A DNA stretch of 64,000 nt from Bacillota bacterium (lineage in GTDB: Bacteria; Bacillota; Clostridia; Acetivibrionales; DSM-1351), in assembly GCA_023415305.1 (NCBI GenBank), contig JAEZKZ010000114.1:4639-68638 (forward strand). Reading direction: 5' to 3'. Under the pieces are notes generated by a model. It was not told the origin of the DNA and ran no database searches. It saw nothing but the letters and a program-made list of their open reading frames with translations. Positions within the stretch are counted from its first letter, which is position 1. The number at the start of each line of letters is the position of its first letter. Shown here piece by piece: positions 36,079-45,367 of this stretch. Made by a program: the position numbers and the translations under genes.

Positions 36079-37704
36079 ATGAAAATGACAGGTGCACAAG
36101 CCATGGTAAAGGCGTTGGAACTTGAGGGAATTAAAACTATATTCGGATATCCGGGCGCAGCAATTTGTCCATTTTACGATGCTCTTCTGGATTCCAATAT
36201 AACACACGTGCTGACAAGAAACGAGCAGGGGGCGGCACATTCCGCCAGTGGTTATGCAAGAGTTACAGGTAAACCGGGTGTATGTGTTGCAACCTCCGGT
36301 CCCGGAGCCACAAATTTAATTACAGGAATAGCAACTGCGTATATGGACTCCATTCCCATGGTTGCTATTACAGGGCAGGTATCTCTGGAACTCATCGGAA
36401 GAGATGTTTTTCAAGAGGTCGATATCACTGGAGCCACAGCACCTTTTTGTAAGCACAGTTATCTTGTAAAGCATGTTCAGGAGCTTCCCAGAATCATTAA
36501 AGAAGCTTTTCATATAGCATCCACAGGGAGACCCGGACCGGTAGTTATAGATGTACCGATGGATATACAGACACTGGAGTTGGACTTCACCTATCCTTCA
36601 ACAGTTGATATAAAAGGTTACAAGCCAAATTACAAGGGGCATCCCCAGCAAATAAGAAAAATTGCAGAAGCAATATCCAAAGCAAAAGCTCCCGTGATTT
36701 GCGCCGGAGGAGGAGTTGTAACAGCAAAGGCTACCGATATAATGACCTCCTTTGCAGAAAAATGTGGCATACCTGTTGTAACCACATTAATGGGAATAGG
36801 TGCTATTAAGGGAGAACATCCTCTGAATCTTGGAATGTTGGGTTCTCACGGAGTGTATGCTGCCAATTACGCAGTAAACAGAACCGACTTACTTATTCTG
36901 ATAGGTGCACGAGTAGGAGACCGTGCCCTGGGAACGGCAGAGAAGATTGCAGAAAGCGCTAAAATTATTCATATAGATATTGACCCTGCTGAGATAGGGA
37001 AAAATGTAAGTACCACTATACCGGTAGTCGGAGATGCCAGACTTATTCTGGAGGAGCTTGACAATGTGATTCAGCCGGGAGATACCTTAGATTGGGTTAG
37101 TGAAGTTAAAAGAATCAAGCGGGAAAAATTAAAGACTGAACAGTGTGCAGACAGGAACACCGTAAATCCTAAACTTGTAATAAGCCTTCTTTCAAAAAGG
37201 CTTAATGACACTACTATTATGGCAACTGAAGTAGGGCAGAATCAGATATGGGCTGCCAACAGCTTCATTGCCAAACGCCCCGGAGCCTTTATAACCTCCG
37301 GAGGGCTTGGAACAATGGGGTACGGTTTACCGGCCGCAATCGGGGCAAAGCTAGGCAGCCCGGACAGTACGGTAGTTGTAGTTGGAGGAGATGGCAGCTT
37401 TCAAATGTCAATGCCTGAACTTGGTACAATTAAACAGTGTGGAATAGGAATTAAAATACTTATATTAAATAATTCAAGGCTTGGTATGGTTCGTGAACTA
37501 CAGAAAACCAGGTATAACAAGAGATACTCACAGATTTATATGAATAACAATCCGGATTTTGTGAAGCTGGCCGAAGCATACGGCTTCCGGGCCGAAAGAA
37601 TAGCAGCTGATTCACAGATAGGTGCGGCACTGGATAGATTTTTGGCAGATACCGATACATACCTGCTGGAATGTGTTGTTGACCCTGAAGAGTCAACAAC
37701 CTGA
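36079..37704 (+). CDS. ilvB: Acetolactate synthase, large (catalytic) subunit
   Basis: This 541-residue TPP/FAD enzyme makes acetolactate or acetohydroxybutyrate, the first common step to Val, Leu and Ile. It has IFGYPGAAICPFYDAL, then the catalytic Glu in LTRNEQGAAHSASGYAR. FAD-domain elements follow in the middle. The TPP motif is GGDGSFQMSMPEL...LNNSRLGMV. The ATG at 36079 follows AGAGGAGGG; the frame remains open upstream into the T-box, but those codons are leader RNA. It is somewhat shorter than many IlvB proteins. First gene of the operon, followed by ilvN after 63 bases. Confidence 0.95.
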   Translation: MKMTGAQAMVKALELEGIKTIFGYPGAAICPFYDALLDSNITHVLTRNEQGAAHSASGYARVTGKPGVCVATSGPGATNLITGIATAYMDSIPMVAITGQVSLELIGRDVFQEVDITGATAPFCKHSYLVKHVQELPRIIKEAFHIASTGRPGPVVIDVPMDIQTLELDFTYPSTVDIKGYKPNYKGHPQQIRKIAEAISKAKAPVICAGGGVVTAKATDIMTSFAEKCGIPVVTTLMGIGAIKGEHPLNLGMLGSHGVYAANYAVNRTDLLILIGARVGDRALGTAEKIAESAKIIHIDIDPAEIGKNVSTTIPVVGDARLILEELDNVIQPGDTLDWVSEVKRIKREKLKTEQCADRNTVNPKLVISLLSKRLNDTTIMATEVGQNQIWAANSFIAKRPGAFITSGGLGTMGYGLPAAIGAKLGSPDSTVVVVGGDGSFQMSMPELGTIKQCGIGIKILILNNSRLGMVRELQKTRYNKRYSQIYMNNNPDFVKLAEAYGFRAERIAADSQIGAALDRFLADTDTYLLECVVDPEESTT

Positions 37705-37767
37705 AACTAAAATCGGAAAGATATCGAATATCAGATTATTATAGTAAAGAACGAGGGAGGATATCAT

Positions 37768-38277
37768 ATGGCAAAGTATACACTATCGGTTCTGGTTGAA
37801 AACCGCTCGGGTGTTTTGTCCAGAGTGGCCGGTTTATTCAGCAGAAGAGGCTTCAACATTGACAGTCTTGCAGTTGGAGTGACAGAAAACCCCGATGTAT
37901 CCAGAATGACAATTGTAGTAAACGGTGATGAATATACTGTTGAACAGGTCAGTAAACAGCTCAACAAGCTTATAGACGTTATAAAAATCAGAGCACTAGA
38001 AAATTCCGATTCGGTCAGCAGGGAACTTGCCTTAATCAAAGTTAATGCCACAGCTGCTACCAGATCGGAAATAATTCAAATAGTAGAAATATTCAGAGCC
38101 AAGATAGTTGATGTTTCCAAGAACACTTTAACAGTAGAAATTTCAGGAGCTACCGACAAGGTTGAAGCACTGGAGGATATGCTCAAACAATTCGGAATAA
38201 AGGAAATAGTCCGCACAGGAACTATTGCAATTGAGAGAGGCAACAAATATATAAAGGCTGGAAACACTGAAGAATAG
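37768..38277 (+). CDS. ilvN: Acetolactate synthase, small (regulatory) subunit
   Basis: This 169-residue protein has an N-terminal ACT domain (LSVLVENRSGVLSRVAGLF, residues 4-22; GFNIDSLAVG), which binds valine for feedback control. The C-terminal ALS_ss_C domain (about residues 80-160) stimulates the catalytic subunit. GGGAGG precedes the ATG. It is in the right place, between ilvB and ilvC. Also called ilvH. Confidence 0.95.
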   Translation: MAKYTLSVLVENRSGVLSRVAGLFSRRGFNIDSLAVGVTENPDVSRMTIVVNGDEYTVEQVSKQLNKLIDVIKIRALENSDSVSRELALIKVNATAATRSEIIQIVEIFRAKIVDVSKNTLTVEISGATDKVEALEDMLKQFGIKEIVRTGTIAIERGNKYIKAGNTEE

Positions 38278-38396
38278 TAAGACTCCTCAATATGCCGTTA
38301 CGGATGAATTCAGTCAAAGGCAATTCCCCGGTATAGAGGTTCAATATAAATACAAGCAATAAAAATTGTAATTAAAATCTAGGAGGTAAATTCAAA

Positions 38397-39392
38397 ATGG
38401 CAAAAATGTACTACGATAGTGATTGTAATCTGAAGTTACTGGAAGGAAAGACAGTAGCGGTAATAGGATACGGAAGTCAGGGGCATGCACATGCGCAGAA
38501 TCTTAAGGACAGCGGTGTTAATGTAATAGTAGGTTTAACTCCAAACTCCTCAAGGAGAAAACAGGTTGAGGCTGACGGATTAAAGGTTTATGATACAGCG
38601 GTTGCTGCAAAAATGGCTGATATTATAATGATTTTGATCCCTGATGAAAAGCAGAAGGCAATGTATTATGAGAGTATAGCTCCAAACCTTGAAGCAGGAA
38701 ATATAGTTATGTTTGCTCACGGCTTTAATATCAGCTTCAACCAGATTATCCCTCCAGCAGACGTTGACGTTATAATGGCTGCTCCAAAGGGTCCTGGGCA
38801 CACAGTTAGAAGCCAGTACAAAGAGGGAAGAGGAGTTCCTGCATTGATAGCTATAGCTCAGGACGCATCAGGTAAGGCAAAGGATTATGCTCTTGCTTAT
38901 GCTGCCGGTATCGGAGCTGGAAGAGCCGGAATACTTGAAACTACCTTCAGAGAAGAAACTGAAACTGATCTGTTCGGTGAACAGGCTGTACTCTGCGGAG
39001 GTGTTACCGAATTAATGAAGGCAGGCTTCGAAACACTGGTAAATGCAGGTTATCAGCCTGAAATTGCATACTTTGAGTGTGTACATGAGATGAAACTGAT
39101 AGTAGACCTGATAAATCAGGGAGGCTTTGCTGAAATGAGATACTCAATCAGTGATACAGCTGAATATGGTGATTACGTTACAGGTAAGAGAATAATCACT
39201 GATGAAACCAGAAAAGAAATGAAAAAGGTACTTAAGGAAATTCAGGACGGTAAGTTCGCTGCCAACTGGATTTCAGAAAATAACGCAGCAGGAAGGGCAA
39301 ACTTCCTTGCAATGAGAAGAAATGAAGCAGAACATCAGGTAGAAAAAGTAGGAGCAGAACTCAGAAAGATGATGAGCTGGTTGAAGAAATAA
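38397..39392 (+). CDS. ilvC: Ketol-acid reductoisomerase (class I)
   Basis: This 331-residue enzyme isomerises and reduces acetolactate to dihydroxyisovalerate using Mg2+ and a nicotinamide cofactor. The Rossmann motif is VAVIGYGSQGHAHAQNL, and the cofactor phosphate loop is TPNSSRRKQ. The knotted helical domain carries the metal-binding acidic residues in FREETETDLFGEQ and FECVHEMKLIVDL. Length is typical of class I. AGGAGGT precedes the ATG. No ilvD is present in this operon, so it must be elsewhere. Confidence 0.96.
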   Translation: MAKMYYDSDCNLKLLEGKTVAVIGYGSQGHAHAQNLKDSGVNVIVGLTPNSSRRKQVEADGLKVYDTAVAAKMADIIMILIPDEKQKAMYYESIAPNLEAGNIVMFAHGFNISFNQIIPPADVDVIMAAPKGPGHTVRSQYKEGRGVPALIAIAQDASGKAKDYALAYAAGIGAGRAGILETTFREETETDLFGEQAVLCGGVTELMKAGFETLVNAGYQPEIAYFECVHEMKLIVDLINQGGFAEMRYSISDTAEYGDYVTGKRIITDETRKEMKKVLKEIQDGKFAANWISENNAAGRANFLAMRRNEAEHQVEKVGAELRKMMSWLKK

Positions 39393-39483
39393 AGAGACAT
39401 ACAGAGGTGGAAAAATTCCATCAAATTTTTATTATTCCGGGTAGCTGTTAATCAACAGTCTAACTAAAGATTTTATAAACATT

Positions 39484-39622
39484 ATTTATCAGTACGAGAG
39501 TACTGCTTATGGCAATGTGGCCGCATGGTTAGAAATAGTAACTTTGACGGCTCGAAGGTACGGCAAAGTTACTATTTCGTGTGCAACACATTGCCATAAG
39601 TATGTACGGAAGTACTATAAAT
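39484..39622. repeat. 139-bp nested inverted-repeat element between ilvC and leuA
   Basis: The outer arms pair from ATTTAT/AGTAC edges inward, including a perfect 14-bp CTTATGGCAATGTG (39506-39519) with 39587-39600. Inside is a perfect 15-bp stem GAAATAGTAACTTTG (39532-39546) with 39564-39578. The left edge also holds a small hairpin AGTAC-GAGA-GTACT. No credible ORF lies in it. It could be a MITE-like mobile element with long terminal inverted repeats, or a stable RNA structure inside the operon transcript. No target-site duplication is obvious. It takes up most of the 361-base gap between ilvC and leuA. Confidence 0.65.
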
Positions 39623-39753
39623 CATATTATGTAAAAAATTCTTACCATAATGATTGTTTTGCAGCTAATCCGGGCCTAATAAAAATTCAATTAATTTAGA
39701 CATTTATGAATGTTAGAATGGGGGTTTTAGGCCCTCGGAAGGAGGTTAATTCT

Positions 39754-41283
39754 ATGACGAGAAGAATTAAGATATTCGATACAACACTTAGAGACGGAGA
39801 ACAGACACCGGGGGTTAATTTGAATCTCCAGGAGAAAATGGAAATTGCAAAACAACTTGCAAGATTGGGAGTAGACGTCATAGAGGGAGGTTTTGCAATA
39901 GCTTCTCCAGGTGATTTTGAATCAATAATGACACTTTCAAAAAATATAAGGGATGTTTCCATCGCCAGCCTCTGCCGAGCTACTGAAAAGGATATAGACA
40001 GAGCCTGGGAAGCTGTACAATACGCTGAAAGTCCCAGAATCCACACATTTATTGCAACGTCAGACATACACATGAAATATAAGCTTAAGATGACAGAGGA
40101 AGAAGTTTTCGAACGTGCAGTCGCAATGGTTAAAAGAGCTAAAAGCTATTGCTCCGATGTGGAATTTTCAGCAGAAGATGCCAGCAGAACCCGTGAGGAG
40201 TTTCTTGTTAGAATTGTAGAAGCTGTTATCGCTGCCGGAGCTACGGTGGTAAATATACCCGACACAGTAGGCTATACTACTCCTGTGGAATTTGGAAGAC
40301 TGATCCGTACCTTACGTAATAATGTTCCTAACATTGATAAGGCGGAGATAAGCGTACACTGCCATAATGACCTGGGTCTGGCTGTTGCAAATTCACTAGC
40401 CGCAATTGAAAACGGAGCTTCCCAGGTAGAGTGTACAGTTAACGGTCTTGGAGAAAGGGCCGGTAATGCAGCTGTTGAAGAGATTATAATGGGTATAAAC
40501 ACAAGAAAAGACTATTACGATATTACACATAAAATAGATACGACTCAAATATACAGAACCAGCAGACTTGTATCGAGTCTTACAGGTGTGAGCGTGCAGC
40601 CTAACAAAGCAATTGTAGGCGCCAATGCCTTTGCTCATGAGTCAGGAATACACCAGCATGGAGTTCTTTCCGAAAAATCCACATATGAGATAATGACGCC
40701 CGAGTCTGTAGGCGTGGGGAAAAACAGGATGGTCCTGGGGAAACTTTCGGGACGTCATGCCTTCGAGGACCGATTAAAGGAAATGGGATATGTTTTAACT
40801 GCTGAGGAGATTCTGGTCGCTTTTGAAAAATTCAAGGATCTGGCCGATAAAAAGAAGGTTGTAACTGATAAGGATATTGAAGCATTGGTGGATGAAAATA
40901 TCGCTGTGCCCGAGATTTTTGTAATTGACAGCTTCCAGATCAACAGCGGAAATAAGATGATATCAACCTCAACTGTCAGCATAAGAAGGGAAAATGTAAT
41001 AATCACCGAAGCTGCCACCGGGGATGGTCCTGTCGACGCTGCCTTTAAAGCCATTGAACGTGCAACCGGAGTAAATGCTGAGTTGGTACATTACAGTATA
41101 AAAGCTGTAACTGAAGGTAAGGATGCCCTTGGTGAGGTAACTGTCAAGATATCTACCGAGGATTCTGTCTACATGGGTAAGGGTGTCAGTACCGACATTA
41201 TTGAGGCCAGCGTTAAGGCATACCTCAGTGCAATAAACAGATCTATCAGTGAAATCGGAGAAGCAGCAATAATTAACCGTTAG
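39754..41283 (+). CDS. leuA: 2-isopropylmalate synthase
   Basis: This 509-residue enzyme condenses acetyl-CoA and 2-ketoisovalerate, the first step of leucine synthesis. The catalytic TIM barrel starts IKIFDTTLRDGEQTPGV. It has the metal-binding HCHNDLGLAVANSLA and NGLGERAGNAAVEE. The C-terminal LeuA allosteric domain (from about residue 385) gives leucine feedback. The ATG at 39754 follows GGAAGGAGG; the ATG 16 codons upstream lacks a ribosome site. It is the last gene before a strong terminator. Confidence 0.92.
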   Translation: MTRRIKIFDTTLRDGEQTPGVNLNLQEKMEIAKQLARLGVDVIEGGFAIASPGDFESIMTLSKNIRDVSIASLCRATEKDIDRAWEAVQYAESPRIHTFIATSDIHMKYKLKMTEEEVFERAVAMVKRAKSYCSDVEFSAEDASRTREEFLVRIVEAVIAAGATVVNIPDTVGYTTPVEFGRLIRTLRNNVPNIDKAEISVHCHNDLGLAVANSLAAIENGASQVECTVNGLGERAGNAAVEEIIMGINTRKDYYDITHKIDTTQIYRTSRLVSSLTGVSVQPNKAIVGANAFAHESGIHQHGVLSEKSTYEIMTPESVGVGKNRMVLGKLSGRHAFEDRLKEMGYVLTAEEILVAFEKFKDLADKKKVVTDKDIEALVDENIAVPEIFVIDSFQINSGNKMISTSTVSIRRENVIITEAATGDGPVDAAFKAIERATGVNAELVHYSIKAVTEGKDALGEVTVKISTEDSVYMGKGVSTDIIEASVKAYLSAINRSISEIGEAAIINR

Positions 41284-41298
41284 GGGCGCTTAAGTTGA

Positions 41299-41325
41299 AG
41301 CAGCCCCTATATGGGCTGCTTTTTT
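41299..41325 (+). terminator. Intrinsic terminator of the ilv-leu operon
   Basis: AGCAGCCC/GGGCTGCT stem with loop CTATAT and a T-run, 16 bases after the leuA stop. Confidence 0.9.
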
Positions 41326-41450
41326 CTTACCAGGAATTTATATATTTTTAACTGCTTAAATACTTCTGAACTTCGTTTGAAATACTACACATAAATATAA
41401 CAAATTATTTCACGAAGTATACTTATGCATATGCAGCTGCAATAATCCAA

Positions 41451-41502
41451 TTGATGCATTCTAAGATGCAATTAACCTAATGATGCAGTTTAAAATGCAT
41501 CA
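41451..41502. promoter_or_regulatory. Two operator-like palindromes before satD
   Basis: Copy 1 is at 41451-41475: TTGATGCATT, then CTAAG, then ATGCAATTAA. Copy 2 is at 41481-41502: TGATGCA, GTTTAAAA, TGCATCA, which is nearly perfect. A third weaker TGCA-rich dyad (around 41423-41440) lies upstream. Centres are about 29 bp apart. The satD product has a C-terminal helix-turn-helix, so autoregulation is possible. Confidence 0.5.
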
Positions 41503-41574
41503 AAACTGTTGAGATCAATTCTCGAATATGATACTGTATATATGAAAGCATTAAATTGGGCACGGAGGTTAAAA

Positions 41575-42225
41575 ATGTATTTTGCCATAATCGGGGATAT
41601 CAAAAATTCACGTAAAATGAAGGAGCGTTTTCAGATACAGGAACAGCTTCGTCAGATATTGGATGAAGTAAATTCCGAATTTGATGAATATATTGCAGCA
41701 AAATTCATAATAACCCTTGGAGATGAGTTTCAGGGGTTGCTAAATTCCACCCAACCAATAATAAAGATAATTGAAAAAATAACTCTGAAGATTTATCCTG
41801 TGAGAATAAGATTTGGGATAGGCTGTGGTGACATTTCAACCAAAATTAACAGAGAGATGGCTATTGGTGCTGACGGAACGGCCTATCATCATGCCAGACA
41901 TATGATAAACAAGATTAAAAAAAATCAAAACAGCAGAATGAGTGACCAAGCATCAATCGGAATTTCAGCCGCTGATAATCAATGTATTGTGGAATTGGCA
42001 AACAATACTTTCAGTCTCTGGTCCTTTATACAGGAAAAATGGACTCCAAAACAGGTACGACTGATTCTTGAGACAATAGATTGTGATAATAACCAGAGGG
42101 AGGCCGCCCGTAGACTGGGAATTGTTCAGTCATCTGTGCAGCGGGGCTTGAAGAGCTCGGGTTATTATACTTATATGCATACAAAAAGAACGTTGGAAGA
42201 GGTTTTTGCAAGGGTTTGGGGTTAA
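41575..42225 (+). CDS. SatD-family protein
   Basis: In this 216-residue protein, the N-terminal part MYFAIIGDIKNSRKM, the segment FIITLGDEFQG and the segment IRFGIGCGDIST are characteristic of the SatD family. This resembles a nucleotide-cyclase-like fold. A C-terminal helix-turn-helix (QREAARRLGIVQSSVQRGLK, about residues 175-195) suggests DNA binding. The ATG at 41575 follows CGGAGGT. It is followed after 131 bases by a DUF3307 membrane protein, its usual neighbour. The biochemical function is not established; the family name comes from a streptococcal restriction-modification neighbourhood. Confidence 0.75.
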   Translation: MYFAIIGDIKNSRKMKERFQIQEQLRQILDEVNSEFDEYIAAKFIITLGDEFQGLLNSTQPIIKIIEKITLKIYPVRIRFGIGCGDISTKINREMAIGADGTAYHHARHMINKIKKNQNSRMSDQASIGISAADNQCIVELANNTFSLWSFIQEKWTPKQVRLILETIDCDNNQREAARRLGIVQSSVQRGLKSSGYYTYMHTKRTLEEVFARVWG

Positions 42226-42356
42226 CTTGAGGCTGAGTGGGTTAATACCAGCAGGGTAAATACAGCTAGGCAAATGGAATAAGGCGAGTAAGGTAAATAA
42301 CACACTGGGTAAATTAAACAAGGTACGAATTACAATAAGTTATTGGGGGTGCTGCT

Positions 42357-43142
42357 ATGGAACCGATTATGGGGGTTTCACTTATTTCGGTATTATTTGT
42401 TTTGCATGTAATAGGCGATTTTTATCTTCAGACTGAAAAGATATCACACAAAAAGAAAGTAAGTTACAGCGGAGTGATTATTCACGCACTACAATATGGC
42501 ATTCCATATTTACTGGCAACAATTTTTATAAGAGTTAATATACTGATTATATTTTGCTTTTTGCTTTCAGTTCTGGCTCATTTTGCGGTTGATTCCCTGA
42601 AATATTGGCTGAACAGAAAGGCTGCCTGCAGGTGCTTTTTTACAAGGCCGGCTTTTGTATTTACTGCAGACCAGCTTTTACATATAGTGTTGCTGATATT
42701 TATAGCTATGATATATGTTAAGAGTAACATCCCCGGGAGGCAAGTATACTTTTACGGGATATGGAATGATATGCTACTGGTTTTAAAGCTGCTTCCTGTA
42801 CTGGCAATTAAGTGGTTGCTGCTTATTTTGCTTATATTAAAGCCGGCAAACATAATCTTTAGTTTGTTTTTTTCTAACTTTAAGCCAGAGGCCGAAGGTG
42901 CTGAGGATGAGAAGCAACAGAGGGCAGGAGCAATAATAGGTAGTCTTGAACGAATTCTAATAGTGTTTTTTATAAGTATAAATCAATTCTCAGCTCTTGG
43001 TTTTATATTGACAGCCAAATCTATAGCCAGATATGATGCCATAGCCAAAGACCGGAAGTTTGCAGAGTATTATTTAATCGGAACACTGGTAAGTGTTGTA
43101 TTTTCAGTGGCAGTTTATACGTTGGTATTTAAAGGACTATGA
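42357..43142 (+). CDS. DUF3307 family membrane protein
   Basis: This 261-residue protein has about six hydrophobic helices. The N-terminal HVIGDFYLQTEKISHKK and AHFAVDSLKYWLN are the conserved DUF3307 block, with His/Asp residues that might bind metal. The C-terminal part has an acidic loop and two helices. GGGGGTG precedes the ATG. It pairs with the SatD gene and ends 26 bases before cimA. Function is unknown; possibly a membrane partner of SatD. Confidence 0.75.
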   Translation: MEPIMGVSLISVLFVLHVIGDFYLQTEKISHKKKVSYSGVIIHALQYGIPYLLATIFIRVNILIIFCFLLSVLAHFAVDSLKYWLNRKAACRCFFTRPAFVFTADQLLHIVLLIFIAMIYVKSNIPGRQVYFYGIWNDMLLVLKLLPVLAIKWLLLILLILKPANIIFSLFFSNFKPEAEGAEDEKQQRAGAIIGSLERILIVFFISINQFSALGFILTAKSIARYDAIAKDRKFAEYYLIGTLVSVVFSVAVYTLVFKGL

Positions 43143-43168
43143 CTTTAATGAAAGGAGAAGAAAAAAAT

Positions 43169-44740
43169 ATGTCAAACAAGCTTATTATATATGATTCAAC
43201 ACTTAGAGACGGAGCTCAGGCATTGGGAATATCCTTTACGGTGGAGGATAAACTTAAAATAGTAAATAAGTTGGATAAACTGGGGATAGATTATATTGAG
43301 GCGGGAAATCCCGGCTCAAATCCAAAGGATCTGGAGTTCTTTGAGAAGGTTCTTAAACTGAAGCTGACAACCTCTAAGATAATAGCCTTTGGTGCAACCA
43401 GGAGGGCTAACATAAAAGCTGAGGAGGATGTTAATTTAAAGTCTCTTCTGAAGGCGGGTACAGAGGCAATTGCTGTATTTGGGAAAGCGTGGGATTTTCA
43501 GGTTACGGATATATTAAAAACCACATTGGAAGAAAACCTGAAAATGATATCAGATACCATAAAATATCTCAAGGAGAACGGTAGAACAGTAGTTTATGAT
43601 GCTGAGCATTTTTTTGACGGGTATAACGCCAATCCGGAGTATGCAATGGAAACATTAAGAGTAGCCTGCAAGGCAGGTGCAGATACTATCTGCCTTTGCG
43701 ATACAAAGGGTGCAAGTCTTCCGTCACATATTGCAAAAATAACAGGTCTTGTGCGTAATGAGGTGGATTGCGCAATAGGAATTCACTGTCACAATGACAA
43801 CGGTATGGCAGTTGCAGGCTCCATAGCTGCTGTTGAGGCGGGAGCAATTCAGATACAGGGCACCATAAACGGTTTTGGGGAAAGATGTGGTAACGCCAAT
43901 CTGTGTACAATAGTTCCAAATTTGCAGCTGTTGATGAATTACGACTGTATTCCCGCCGAAAACATGGAGAAGCTTACCCCCACAGCAAGGTATGTCAGTG
44001 AGGTGGCAAACATAATACATGATGAAAGGGCTCCTTTTGTAGGAAGCTGTGCCTTTGCCCACAAAGCGGGTATGCATGCCGATGCAGTAAATAAAAATAC
44101 TTCTGCCTATGAGATGTTTGACCCGGAGGTGGTTGGGAACCAGAGAAATATACTTATGTCCGAGGTAGCTGGCAGAAGCGCAGTGATGAGTATGATAAAT
44201 ATGGTAGATAACTCAATAACCAAGGATTCTCCAGAAACCAAAAAGATTATTGAACGGCTTAAAGAACTGGAGTATGAAGGGTACCAGTATGAAGGTGCAG
44301 AGAGCTCCTTCGAACTTGTAATCCGCAAAATGCTTGGAAAATATAAGTCCTTTTTTGAACTAAAGGAGTTTAAGGTTATAGTAAATGAACCCACGGTAAA
44401 CAGTGTGAATTCATCTGCAATGATAAAAATACTGGTAGATGGACAGACTGAGATAACAGCGGCCGAAGGCGACGGTCCGGTTAATGCTCTTGACAAGGCC
44501 TTGAGAAAAGCCCTGGAACGTTTCTATCCGGAAATAACTGAAATGAAACTGACTGACTACAAGGTAAGAGTATTGGATTCCAACTTTGCAACAGCTTCCA
44601 AAGTAAGAGTTTTAATTGAAACAACAGACGGACAGGATATATGGACAACAGTGGGGGTTTCAACTGACATAATTGAAGCCAGCTGGAGGGCGCTGGTGGA
44701 TTCTGTGGAACACAAGCTTATGAAGGGAACCGGAATATGA
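43169..44740 (+). CDS. cimA: (R)-citramalate synthase
   Basis: This 523-residue member of the LeuA/CimA family starts IIYDSTLRDGAQALGISF. This form, and the following GIDYIEAGNPGSNPKD, are typical of the TIGR00977 citramalate synthase group rather than LeuA. The metal site is GIHCHNDNGMAVAGS and the barrel end NGFGERCGNANL. A C-terminal allosteric domain of about 150 residues is kept. It condenses pyruvate and acetyl-CoA to start threonine-independent isoleucine synthesis. The ATG at 43169 follows AAAGGAG. It is probably transcribed with the satD/DUF3307 pair. Confidence 0.88.
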   Translation: MSNKLIIYDSTLRDGAQALGISFTVEDKLKIVNKLDKLGIDYIEAGNPGSNPKDLEFFEKVLKLKLTTSKIIAFGATRRANIKAEEDVNLKSLLKAGTEAIAVFGKAWDFQVTDILKTTLEENLKMISDTIKYLKENGRTVVYDAEHFFDGYNANPEYAMETLRVACKAGADTICLCDTKGASLPSHIAKITGLVRNEVDCAIGIHCHNDNGMAVAGSIAAVEAGAIQIQGTINGFGERCGNANLCTIVPNLQLLMNYDCIPAENMEKLTPTARYVSEVANIIHDERAPFVGSCAFAHKAGMHADAVNKNTSAYEMFDPEVVGNQRNILMSEVAGRSAVMSMINMVDNSITKDSPETKKIIERLKELEYEGYQYEGAESSFELVIRKMLGKYKSFFELKEFKVIVNEPTVNSVNSSAMIKILVDGQTEITAAEGDGPVNALDKALRKALERFYPEITEMKLTDYKVRVLDSNFATASKVRVLIETTDGQDIWTTVGVSTDIIEASWRALVDSVEHKLMKGTGI

Positions 44741-44873
44741 AAGGTTAAGCCCCAGCCATACTGTTACATAGCAGCACCCCGGATGGTTTTTGCTACTATT
44801 ATTTAATAAAATGGTATATAATAACCGTATCCTTGTATAATAGTACAAATAATTTAGTAAGGGGATCAATATT

Positions 44874-45131
44874 TTGAAACTATATGGCAGATTAATCAAA
44901 AGCGGAAAGTTATTAAAGGAAGCCTGGGCCGTTCCGGATAACGAAAACGGTATCTTCCATGATCAATTGGAGGAATGTCTCATTTCAGTTTGCAAACAGC
45001 TGGACATTGAGGTCCCGATATGGCTGAAGAAAAACACTACCGAGTTTGGAATATATAGAAAAACCAGCTTTAACAGTGATCATTTCGGTGAATCAATAAA
45101 ATTTGACAGGTTTGAAATTGTTCTATATTAA
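44874..45131 (+). CDS. Small conserved-type hypothetical protein
   Basis: This 85-residue soluble protein starts at a TTG after AAGGGGAT. It has an N-terminal LYGRLIKSGKLLKEAW and an acidic middle with CLISVCKQLDIEVPIWLKKN. It ends in KFDRFEIVLY. I do not recognise a characterised family. It is followed by a terminator and has its own likely promoter region (133-base gap upstream). Confidence 0.65.
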   Translation: MKLYGRLIKSGKLLKEAWAVPDNENGIFHDQLEECLISVCKQLDIEVPIWLKKNTTEFGIYRKTSFNSDHFGESIKFDRFEIVLY

Positions 45132-45191
45132 TATAATTTACAAATGAATAACTTAAATAGTGCATTTTTTGTAATAAGAATGTAAATTATA

Positions 45192-45227
45192 AACACGTAT
45201 GCCTGTTTTGGACATACGTGTTTTTTG
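45192..45227 (+). terminator. Intrinsic terminator
   Basis: AACACGTATG/CATACGTGTT stem with an 11-base loop and TTTTTT. It isolates the xyl genes from upstream transcription. Confidence 0.85.
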
Positions 45228-45310
45228 CTGCCATACAGGAGTAATCTTAATAAAGTGAAAATAAAAACTTTAGCTTTTAGTTAAAATTATCTTGATGTAA
45301 TAGTGAATAA

Positions 45311-45342
45311 TTGATATACTTTATAATATAATATTATAAAGT
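45311..45342 (+). promoter_or_regulatory. xylB promoter region with 25-bp perfect palindrome
   Basis: The dyad at 45318-45342 has 12-bp perfect arms (ACTTTATAATAT) around a single A. It begins two bases after TTGATA (45311-45316, possible -35) and covers the -10 area. It ends about 10 bases before the GGAAAGGGGG ribosome site. The position fits an operator for the XylR/ROK repressor encoded downstream. It is AT-rich and does not resemble the Bacillus xyl operator. Confidence 0.55.
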
Positions 45343-45367
45343 AAACTTTGGAAAGGGGGACTATACA

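Noticed and set aside
39517..39699. 60-codon open frame in the ilvC-leuA gap
   Set aside because: It is formed by the nested inverted repeat and has no ribosome site or recognisable protein features.
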